DNA of 12,889 nt from an uncultured Geobacteraceae bacterium (GTDB taxonomy: Bacteria; Desulfobacterota; Desulfuromonadia; Geobacterales; Pseudopelobacteraceae). Positions 6,415-12,889 of the stretch are shown here, in pieces. Within the stretch, counting starts at the first letter, position 1, and every line of letters starts with the position of its first letter. The stretch is from NCBI GenBank assembly GCA_903879825.1, contig CAIRND010000374.1, positions 1 through 12,889 of the forward strand. Reading direction: 5' to 3'. The position numbers were made by a program, and so were the translations under genes. Below the pieces are notes generated by a model. It was not told the DNA's origin, did no database searches, and worked only from the letters and a program-made list of their open reading frames with translations.

Positions 6415-8877
6415 TTATATGCAGGATGTGGTGCTACTAAGATCAGGGTCTACGTTCAGGAGGATAGTTTTGGCACGGCGTGTCTTTGCCATCAGCACCG
6501 CTCCGCTGAACAGCAACAGGGACATAAGCGCTATCAGCGGATGAATAATGGCAGCGACAAGCGGTGTTAATGCGAGACGAGTCACTCCTCGCAGGAACGG
6601 ATGTCGGGCAATGAAATTGGCCAGCGGTGGGCTATAGCGATAGTACAGAGAAACAAAAACCCGGCCAGGAGCGTTAGTCAGCAGATGCTGATCGCGGAAA
6701 TCACGTAGTAGTTGTACTTGCGGATGCAGATAACTACCATAAGCTGCGGTGGCGATGAAACATCCAGAGGCGGCGCTGCTGGAACCGGTCCCGGTGGTGC
6801 TTGGCAATTCGGTGCCGACTACGAGTGTGCGAGTGTCAGTGGATGATGCTACAGCCTTATTTATTCCTATTCCTGAGAGTGAGAGGATTAAGTTATTGTT
6901 GCTATCAATGAGGTAATCTGCCCCCTTAACCAATTTAGTCCATACAGTGTTTTTCACAAGATAGAAAACCGGGTTAGGTGGCCAAGATACATCCCCAGGC
7001 ACAACCTGGATTTTCACTGTCCCGCCGCTAGAGGTGACTAGCGTAAAGGTAACTGCGGCGGTTGCAATTAAATTGGATGGTTTTGTGGTTTCCAAGCTTT
7101 GGAATTCAGGGCCAGAAATTGGTAAAGCACTGGGGGGGGTGATGGTTGCATTTCCGCTGGTTACGGTAATGTTTTCAGTTGGTATTGGTGTCTCTATGAA
7201 TGCAGAACAAGTTGCTGTTGCACCACCATTTGAGCCAGAGCAGCTCCAATTCCATGGCCCAGTACCTGCTGCTGCTGAAGCGGTACCAGAGCTACAAAGG
7301 TTTAAAGTAGGGAATGTCGAATAAACACTGTTGTTCGCACTGCCGCAGCTGCCGTTTACAGGAAAGACCGTACTTCCATCCGTACTTAGACTAACGTTAA
7401 GATTGTCAGATGCCGTGGCATTGACAATGACCAATACCACTTCGCTGGAGGAACTGAAACCTGGAATGACAATGCTGGCGCCGTTCACGTTCATGTTCTC
7501 GCTGAGAAACGTATACTCGCTGATAAGTCCACCACCGCTTTTTATGAACGTAGTTGCCTTGATGCCGCTAGTTCCAGCCACGGTAATTTTTAAATCATAG
7601 GGTGCGCTTGATGCGGGTAAAAATTTGTAATACGCAAACGAGTAATGCGACAGCGTCACGGAAGTTGCACTAACCGGATATGTACTGTAGGTGGTGACAG
7701 GTGCGTAAGTATGGATTTTATCTATTTCTGAGGGGTGATCCGTCCACGCCCGTGTGTAGACCCGTTTGGCAAAACCGAAGAATTCGTTACCCAGAGAACT
7801 ACCATAGTCGGAAGACAGTAGGCTATCCAGTACCGGCGCCATGGGGATGTCTGAATATCCGTTCGGGCTGTCAAGCGCCGCCACTTTTTCCCATACACCT
7901 CGAAGCATGGCTGGCGTATGTTGCTCTGCTAGGTAACGGTTGAAGATCCAACGACCATAGCCGCCACCCGTTGAGAGATTCACGGGGGTATCCAAAGATA
8001 ATCTGCTCTGGGTAAACCAGGCGGGAATATAGCTATAAAGCTGGTTAACGCTGTCATGCACTTCATCTTCCATCCAGGTTGATGTTGCTTCGGCGTACCA
8101 GGTGTCGAAATAGTAATTGTAACCAAACTGTATGGCGTGGTGATATTCGTGGGCTGCGGTGATTAGCAAACTCTGGAGTGGGGTGTATGTTCCCGGTTTG
8201 AAAATGCTGTTGGTAAAGTCTCTATCAATAATAATGTAGGAAGGGGATGAGTGGTTGAAAGCCCCGGAAAAAACAATGGAGTTGTCGCCATTGTTGTAAA
8301 GATCGTCCTGATAATAGTTGTCGGTTTCGCCGTACTCGCCTATACCAGAGAGGGACGTCAAGTAGATGTGGTAGCGTTGATCAGGAACTTGTGGCGGCAT
8401 ATGATAGCCAATAGTCCCATTATAGTACGAATATGCGGTTTCAAAGGCTTCTGCAACTTTTACTGCCCAGTCAATTGGGCTTGTCAGACCGAGACCGGTG
8501 TAGCTGTTGATAACGGCGATGTTTGGGGCCTCCGCTCCACTGGAGGAATAATGGATAATAAAATGACCACCTGCAGAATTTAAGGGTGTGGCAGCGTTTG
8601 TCACAACCGGCAGTGCCAGTTGCTTAGCCAAAACTTTCTGCGTCGTCAGCTCCAATAGATTCCAGTCACGTTTGAGAGCACGTTTAAGCGGCATACCGCA
8701 ACGGGCCGATTCCTGGACATCTGCTGGAAGCGACAGTACCGCTTTCTGCAGCGAAGCACTTTTTGACTCACCGAATTGCTCCAGATAATAATTGTCCAAA
8801 GTTCCGGAATATGCGGATGTACTAAGTTGTAAGAGGGCAACGGCAACTAGAATAAGGCGCGCGAAAAAACTGTTCAT
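6415..8877 (-). CDS. Exported metalloprotease (MXAN_6640-like) with CFI-box C-terminal sorting domain
   Basis: This 820-residue exported protein has a signal peptide at residues 1-24. The protease-like domain covers about 100-390, with the zinc motif HEYHH at 243-247 and a likely third ligand at E263 in WYAEAT; this matches my memory of the MXAN_6640-type putative metalloproteases. Residues of about 405-500 look like a beta-sandwich. Residues 507-560 form a small disulfide-rich module (CGSAN, NLCSSGTAS, WSCSGSNGG, CSAF), and about 570-690 another beta-rich module. A serine-rich linker then leads to the CFI-box at 706-716 (CFIATAAYGSY), conserved LRDFRD and FVSLYYRYSP segments, a hydrophobic helix near 776-796 and the basic tail KTRRAK. 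Such tails are thought to be protein-sorting or anchoring signals. Its ATG shares one base with the upstream gene's stop (TAATG). The substrate is unknown and activity is inferred only from the motif. Confidence 0.82.
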   Translation of the reverse strand: MNSFFARLILVAVALLQLSTSAYSGTLDNYYLEQFGESKSASLQKAVLSLPADVQESARCGMPLKRALKRDWNLLELTTQKVLAKQLALPVVTNAATPLNSAGGHFIIHYSSSGAEAPNIAVINSYTGLGLTSPIDWAVKVAEAFETAYSYYNGTIGYHMPPQVPDQRYHIYLTSLSGIGEYGETDNYYQDDLYNNGDNSIVFSGAFNHSSPSYIIIDRDFTNSIFKPGTYTPLQSLLITAAHEYHHAIQFGYNYYFDTWYAEATSTWMEDEVHDSVNQLYSYIPAWFTQSRLSLDTPVNLSTGGGYGRWIFNRYLAEQHTPAMLRGVWEKVAALDSPNGYSDIPMAPVLDSLLSSDYGSSLGNEFFGFAKRVYTRAWTDHPSEIDKIHTYAPVTTYSTYPVSATSVTLSHYSFAYYKFLPASSAPYDLKITVAGTSGIKATTFIKSGGGLISEYTFLSENMNVNGASIVIPGFSSSSEVVLVIVNATASDNLNVSLSTDGSTVFPVNGSCGSANNSVYSTFPTLNLCSSGTASAAAGTGPWNWSCSGSNGGATATCSAFIETPIPTENITVTSGNATITPPSALPISGPEFQSLETTKPSNLIATAAVTFTLVTSSGGTVKIQVVPGDVSWPPNPVFYLVKNTVWTKLVKGADYLIDSNNNLILSLSGIGINKAVASSTDTRTLVVGTELPSTTGTGSSSAASGCFIATAAYGSYLHPQVQLLRDFRDQHLLTNAPGRVFVSLYYRYSPPLANFIARHPFLRGVTRLALTPLVAAIIHPLIALMSLLLFSGAVLMAKTRRAKTILLNVDPDLSSTTSCI

Positions 8878-9392
8878 TAATCAACCATCCTTTTGCCGGT
8901 CCGTAACGGGACAAGAGTTGTTATGCCGCGTTCGACCGTTATTTCGGCGGTAATTGGTCCGCTGCCGACGGAGTAGGTCCCTGCCGGCAAAACCACCACA
9001 AAATAACCGTGATCGTCAGTTTGTACCGTGACAAATGGCTTGCCTCCGGTGGAGATGAGAAGTGGCAGACGCGGATAGGGTTTAAAACCGCTGCCGCTGG
9101 CGAGCTTACCGCCTGAACTTTGAATGTAGCAGATCCCGGTAATGGCTCCGGCACCGACAGGAAGGGCGATTGGTTCAATCTGTGCCGCCGGAGCGGTCAG
9201 AATAACCGGTTGTACGTTTTCCCGGATCGCCACAAAAGCACTGCCATCAATGGTCGGGCCGGGCGTAAAGGCGCTGCCGTCGAAATGGTAATAGTTCCAA
9301 ACGTCGGCAGGAACTTTGGTGGCAGCAGTTGATGTCGAATAAAGAACCGTCACAATAAGAAAGCCCAGTAGAAAAAATGGTATTTTTGACAT
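8877..9392 (-). CDS. Small exported protein with carboxypeptidase-regulatory-like beta-sandwich
   Basis: This is a 171-residue protein with an N-terminal signal peptide (MSKIPFFLLGFLIV... ending near STSTAA). Its C-terminal part, about residues 83-168, reads like a carboxypeptidase-regulatory-like or transthyretin-like fold, with VQTDDHGYFVVVLPAGTYSV as the typical turn-strand segment. No catalytic residues are recognised. The start at 9392 is preferred over in-frame ATGs at 9428 and 9437 because AGGG lies eight bases upstream and the signal peptide then starts directly. The upstream starts would add up to 15 residues. It is the first gene of the operon. Its stop overlaps the metalloprotease start by one base, so the products are probably made together and may act together outside the cytoplasm. 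Precise function is unknown. Confidence 0.72.
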   Translation of the reverse strand: MSKIPFFLLGFLIVTVLYSTSTAATKVPADVWNYYHFDGSAFTPGPTIDGSAFVAIRENVQPVILTAPAAQIEPIALPVGAGAITGICYIQSSGGKLASGSGFKPYPRLPLLISTGGKPFVTVQTDDHGYFVVVLPAGTYSVGSGPITAEITVERGITTLVPLRTGKRMVD

Positions 9393-9460
9393 GGCACCCG
9401 CCCTGGAAATAACACGTATTTTTGACATAGTGCCCAATTCATCGGCATGAAGTCAAACGG

Positions 9461-9490
9461 AATATAAAAATTTCCATCTTCACTTGACAA
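9461..9490 (-). promoter_or_regulatory. Sigma70-like promoter for the exported protease operon
   Basis: Read on the minus strand, TTGTCA (9490-9485), an 18-base spacer and TATATT (9466-9461) form a good sigma70-type promoter about 70 bases before the start at 9392. Its -35 box overlaps the -35 box of the divergent metK promoter. The call rests on consensus match only. Confidence 0.55.
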
Positions 9491-9512
9491 AACAGCAGGC
9501 TGGCGATATTTT
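9484..9512 (+). promoter_or_regulatory. Sigma70-like promoter for metK
   Basis: A perfect -35 box TTGACA (9484-9489), a 17-base spacer and TATTTT (9507-9512) lie about 60 bases before the metK ATG. No riboswitch-like fold and no clear copy of the palindromes seen before the sahR-like gene is visible in 9438-9572, so SahR control of metK here is not shown by the sequence. Confidence 0.6.
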
Positions 9513-9572
9513 CACGGGCCAATACAAGCAATCAGGTAGGAAAACATAACATAACTAAAGGAGTTTACCGTC

Positions 9573-10739
9573 ATGGCAGAAAAATTCATCTTCACCTCCG
9601 AATCCGTATCAGAAGGGCATCCTGACAAAGTTGCCGATCAGGTTTCGGACGCAATTCTCGACGCGATTCTCACCCAGGATCCTACGGCACGCGTAGCCTG
9701 TGAAACACTTGTTACGACTGGTATGGTCGTTATTGCCGGTGAAATCACCACAAACGCAGTGATTAATTATTCCGAGATCGCTCGTCAGACGATTAAGGAT
9801 ATTGGCTATACTAACTCGGAAATAGGCTTTGATTCTGATACCTGTGCGGTGCTTGTTTCTGTGGACCGTCAGTCCCCAGATATTTGCCAGGGAGTTTCTG
9901 AAGGAGCAGGTCTACACAAAGAGCAGGGAGCCGGCGACCAGGGATTGATGTTCGGTTATGCCTGCAACGAAACACCGGAGTTGATGCCGATGCCGATCCA
10001 GTTGGCCCACCAATTGGTTGCCAAACTGGCTGAAGTACGTAAATCCGGCAAGCTTGATTTCCTGCGCCCAGACTCAAAATCACAGGTTTCCGTTGAATAC
10101 GTTGATGGCAAGCCGAGCCGTATCGATACGGTTGTTATCTCCACCCAGCATACCCCTGATGTCACCCACGCCCGCATTGAAGAAGAAGTTATTGCGGAAG
10201 TAATCAAAAAAGTTATTCCTGCCCACCTGCTGGATGCCGAAACCCGTTACTTTATTAACCCGACCGGCCGCTTTGTTGTTGGCGGACCAATGGGCGACTG
10301 TGGCCTGACCGGGCGTAAAATCATCGTCGATACATACGGCGGCATGGGGCGCCACGGTGGCGGCGCTTTCTCCGGCAAGGATCCTTCAAAAGTTGACCGT
10401 TCGGCTGCTTACATGGGCCGCTATGTTGCCAAAAATCTGGTAGCCGCCGGTCTCTGTGATCGCTGCGAAGTTCAGGTGGCATACGCTATTGGCATGGCAC
10501 AACCGGTTTCGATCATGGTTAATACCTTTGGCACCGGAGTGCTGCCGGAAGAGCGACTTTCAGCTCTGGTACGCGAAACATTTGACATGCGTCCAAGTGC
10601 GATCATCGAAGAGCTCGACCTGCTTCGTCCGATCTATCTCAAAACCGCTGCCTATGGTCACTTTGGCCGTGAGCTGCCTGAATTTTCCTGGGAGAAGACT
10701 GACAAAGCCGCTCTCCTGAAAGAAAAAGCAGGACTGTAA
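9573..10739 (+). CDS. metK: S-adenosylmethionine synthetase
   Basis: This 388-residue cytoplasmic enzyme makes SAM from methionine and ATP. The N-terminal SESVSEGHPDK (residues 9-19, with H16 and D18) is the ATP/metal-binding start of the family. The signatures GAGDQGLMFGYA (119-130) and GGGAFSGKD (262-270) are intact. Length and all three repeated domains are normal, so it should be active. AAAGGAG (9557-9563) lies nine bases before the ATG, and a strong sigma70-like promoter lies just upstream. It appears monocistronic or the first gene of a transcript running through the repeat into the DNA polymerase gene. With ahcY and the SahR-like regulator nearby it completes the SAM-making and SAH-removing half of the SAM cycle in one locus. 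No methionine synthase is in the window. Confidence 0.98.
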   Translation: MAEKFIFTSESVSEGHPDKVADQVSDAILDAILTQDPTARVACETLVTTGMVVIAGEITTNAVINYSEIARQTIKDIGYTNSEIGFDSDTCAVLVSVDRQSPDICQGVSEGAGLHKEQGAGDQGLMFGYACNETPELMPMPIQLAHQLVAKLAEVRKSGKLDFLRPDSKSQVSVEYVDGKPSRIDTVVISTQHTPDVTHARIEEEVIAEVIKKVIPAHLLDAETRYFINPTGRFVVGGPMGDCGLTGRKIIVDTYGGMGRHGGGAFSGKDPSKVDRSAAYMGRYVAKNLVAAGLCDRCEVQVAYAIGMAQPVSIMVNTFGTGVLPEERLSALVRETFDMRPSAIIEELDLLRPIYLKTAAYGHFGRELPEFSWEKTDKAALLKEKAGL

Positions 10740-10743
10740 AAGT

Positions 10744-10849
10744 AAATCCCCCCAACCCCCCTTTCATAAAGGGGGGCTTTATAACCTCCCCGTTTATGGT
10801 CAGAGGGGTTAAAGCCTCCCCCTTCAGAAAGGGGGACTGAGGGGGATTT
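10744..10849. repeat. C/G-rich nested inverted repeat, copy 2
   Basis: This 106-base element has the same plan as the copy after ahcY: ends AAATCCCCC (10744-10752) and GGGGGATTT (10841-10849), and inner hairpins CCCCCCTTT (10756-10764) with AAAGGGGGG (10768-10776) and CCCCCTT (10818-10824) with AAGGGGG (10829-10835). The middle (about 10777-10814) differs from copy 1 and has extra CCTCCCC and GAGGGG blocks that can partly pair. It starts four bases after the metK stop. Its final GAGGGGG (10839-10845) is 14 bases before the polymerase ATG, rather far for a ribosome-binding site. It may also act as a transcription attenuator. Confidence 0.88.
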
Positions 10850-10859
10850 CTTTCCCACC

Positions 10860-12889
10860 ATGCCAACTAGCGCCATAGAACATAACCCTTTCCTCTATGG
10901 ACGTGACGAAAGAACCGGTCTGGTCGCGGTGGAATCGGTCGGCCACTTTATCCGGCTCTTTTTTCGGTCCGGCGGCCGAGTCCATTTTCAGGATGAACCG
11001 TTTCAGCCGTTTATTCTGGTCAATGATCCCGGCCTCGTCTCCGGTTGCCGGGTACCATGTGCCGTTCGGCAATTGTCCGGTGATGATTTCTTCCGCTGCC
11101 AGCTGTTATTTGATTCCTGGAGCGAGTGCCTCACCGCCCGCGATTTTTTGGCATTAAAAACCGGTAGAAGCTATTCTTCTCCCGATGCACCCTATCTGTT
11201 TCTGCCTGATCTCTCCCATCAGTATATGCTTGCCAGCGGCACGACGCTTTTTAAAGGTATGGAATTCTCCGAACTTCGCTGTCTGGCGCTTGATATCGAA
11301 ACTGCGTGTGCCGTGGGGTATGGCTTTTCGAATCCGGAGCGTCCCGAAGACCGGATCATCTCAATAGCCCTGAAAGATTCCCATGGCGAAGAAATCGTGC
11401 TGCGCGGTGACCAGTTGTCTGAGCCGGCGCTGTTACAGGCGTTAAACGCTGCAATACATCGCTGTGACCCGGATGTTATTACCGGCCACAATATTTTCCG
11501 CTTCGACCTTGAATACATCGGCACACGAGCCCGGATGCACGGCATCAAGCTCGATTGGGGCCGCAACGGATCGGCACCGCATATAACCCCCCATGCCCGC
11601 TGGAGTCTGGCTGAAAAAACGCTTGAATACCCCCGTTGGGATGTGTACGGTCGCCACATTATTGATACGTACTTTCTGGTGCAGCTGTATGATCTCGGTG
11701 GCCGTAATCTTGAAAGTCACGGGCTAAAAGCGGTGGCACGACATTTTGGTATTGCGGAAGAAGAGCGTACTTATCTGGATGGCGCGGATATCTCGGCGAC
11801 ATTTCAGAATGATCCGGAACAGCTATACCGCTATAACCTGGATGACACACGGGAAACGCTCTCCCTGTTCCGCCTGCTTGGTTATCCCTGGTTCTTACAG
11901 AGTCGTATCTTCCCCTATTCATTTCAAAATTGCGTCATCCGTGGTAATGCCACCCGCATCAACGCCCTCTTTCTACGTGAGTATCTGCATCACAGTCATG
12001 CGATCCCCGCTCGTACTCCCGGCGTTGCGCCATTTGAAGGTGGTTATACGGAGTCCACATTTCAGGGCATTATCGGTCCGATTGTTCATTGTGACGTCGC
12101 CTCGCTCTATCCCTCTTTGATGCTGGCATATCGTCTTGCCCCGGTAAAGGACAGTCTGGGACTGTTTCTGCCGATGTTGGCAGACCTGCGCCGTTTTCGC
12201 CTTGGAGCCAAGAGATCGACACGAGAATGTTGCCTTGAGTCCGAACGTCACTATTTTGAGGCGCTGCAACAGGTGTTTAAGGTGCTGATTAACTCGTTCT
12301 ACGGCTATTTAGGGGCGGCTCGCCACAACTTTTCCGATCCGGCGGCCGCTGCGGAGGTAACCCGTCTGGGCCGTGTTACGATCAGAAATATAATCGACCT
12401 GCTCGTGTCTGAGGGCGCCATGCCGGTGGAGGTGGATACGGATGGCGTCTATTTCAAACCGCCGAATACCTGTGCAGATGAAGACGCTGAACAGGCTCTG
12501 GTGGGCCGTCTGTCTCAGCAGTTGCCGGAAGGAATCGAAGTAGAGTTGGATGGGCGCTATCGCTCCATGCTCGCCTATAAAGCTAAAAATTACGCACTGC
12601 TGGAGTATGACGGCAGGATTGTCATCAAGGGGAGTGGGCTTCGTTCGCGAGGCGTTGAGCCGTACCTGCGGGAATTCATGCGGGATGTTATCGCACTTTT
12701 ATTGACGGGGAAGGCGGATGCGGTGGGCCGGCTCTTTGACCAGTACGCCGTGCGGCTCCGATCCCGTGCGCTGGACGTTGTATGGGTGGCACGCAGTGAA
12801 ACACTTAATGATTCGCCGGAAAGTTATAGCGAAAAGCTTCGCTCTGGTAAACGCAACCACTCAGCAGCATTTGAGATCGCGCTGGCTTC
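10860..12889 (+). CDS. Family B DNA polymerase with 3'-5' exonuclease (partial, open at right edge)
   Basis: The frame is open from the ATG at 10860 to the window end, giving 676 residues of a family B DNA polymerase. The exonuclease motifs are intact: Exo I LALDIET (D145, E147), Exo II TGHNIFRFD (N211, D216) and Exo III YNLDD (Y325, D329). Polymerase motif A is DVASLYPS (D412), motif B KVLINSFYG (K474, N478, Y481) and motif C VDTDG (D526, D528); KAKNY (K575, Y578) follows. Both activities should therefore be present. E. coli Pol II (polB), a lesion-tolerant repair polymerase of about 780 residues, is the nearest well-known bacterial relative, which suggests about 100 thumb residues are missing. 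Motif C has glycine where many relatives have serine. The start fits the FLYGRD N-terminal block, but ribosome-binding support is weak. No alpha or processivity partner is visible. Confidence 0.93.
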   Translation, partial: MPTSAIEHNPFLYGRDERTGLVAVESVGHFIRLFFRSGGRVHFQDEPFQPFILVNDPGLVSGCRVPCAVRQLSGDDFFRCQLLFDSWSECLTARDFLALKTGRSYSSPDAPYLFLPDLSHQYMLASGTTLFKGMEFSELRCLALDIETACAVGYGFSNPERPEDRIISIALKDSHGEEIVLRGDQLSEPALLQALNAAIHRCDPDVITGHNIFRFDLEYIGTRARMHGIKLDWGRNGSAPHITPHARWSLAEKTLEYPRWDVYGRHIIDTYFLVQLYDLGGRNLESHGLKAVARHFGIAEEERTYLDGADISATFQNDPEQLYRYNLDDTRETLSLFRLLGYPWFLQSRIFPYSFQNCVIRGNATRINALFLREYLHHSHAIPARTPGVAPFEGGYTESTFQGIIGPIVHCDVASLYPSLMLAYRLAPVKDSLGLFLPMLADLRRFRLGAKRSTRECCLESERHYFEALQQVFKVLINSFYGYLGAARHNFSDPAAAAEVTRLGRVTIRNIIDLLVSEGAMPVEVDTDGVYFKPPNTCADEDAEQALVGRLSQQLPEGIEVELDGRYRSMLAYKAKNYALLEYDGRIVIKGSGLRSRGVEPYLREFMRDVIALLLTGKADAVGRLFDQYAVRLRSRALDVVWVARSETLNDSPESYSEKLRSGKRNHSAAFEIALA

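Noticed and set aside
9438..9572. Possible SAM or SAH riboswitch before metK
   Set aside because: The leader predicted from the promoter is only about 54 bases, and I see no multi-stem fold or known conserved core.
10897..12120. Several shorter plus-strand and minus-strand open frames (for example 10897-11157, 11219-11659, 11746-12120)
   Set aside because: They are off-frame shadows of the continuous DNA polymerase frame, which carries all the family B motifs.

Overview
The window looks like a stretch of a Gram-negative, Geobacter-like deltaproteobacterial chromosome (Desulfuromonadales/Geobacterales). This is inferred from the gene families present: a SahR-type ArsR/methyltransferase regulator beside ahcY and metK, a CFI-box exported protease, a bacterial family B DNA polymerase, and an acyl-ACP thioesterase overlapping an acyl-CoA ligase. 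Base composition is moderate and coding density is high. I see no phage, IS transposase, tRNA, rRNA or CRISPR.

Layout. (1) 44-2456, +: a fatty acyl-CoA synthetase and a FatA/FatB-type acyl-ACP thioesterase that overlap by 8 bases. Together they could take acyl chains from ACP to CoA through a free fatty acid. (2) 2457-2770: non-coding. It holds a nested CACAGAG inverted-repeat element and, directly before the next gene, AT-rich operator-like palindromes. (3) 2771-5417, +: a probable SAM-cycle operon of a SahR-like regulator, a small cysteine-rich lipoprotein and S-adenosylhomocysteine hydrolase. (4) 5422-5526: a C/G-rich nested inverted repeat, followed at once by a small YkgJ-type cysteine-cluster protein whose 3' end overlaps the convergent ompH-like gene by 35 bases. 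(5) 9392 down to 5787, -: a tightly packed three-gene envelope/export operon of a small exported beta-sandwich protein, a large exported HEXXH metalloprotease with a C-terminal CFI-box/transmembrane sorting tail, and a Skp/OmpH-like periplasmic chaperone. (6) 9393-9572: a divergent control region with two sigma70-like promoters whose -35 boxes overlap. (7) 9573-10739, +: metK. (8) 10744-10849: a second copy of the C/G-rich nested repeat. (9) 10860 to the window end, +: a family B DNA polymerase open at the right edge.

How the genes fit together. AhcY removes S-adenosylhomocysteine (SAH) and MetK makes S-adenosylmethionine (SAM). The SahR-like protein has a DNA-binding head and a methyltransferase-fold tail suited to sensing SAH, so the region reads as a local SAM-cycle regulon interrupted by an envelope-protease operon. 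The same C/G-rich element lies directly after both SAM-cycle enzymes and directly before the next plus-strand gene, where its last bases supply the only purine-rich ribosome-binding-like sequence. No wholly new system is evident. The best leads are the lipoprotein inside the SahR-AhcY unit, the repeat pair, and the protease-chaperone operon.
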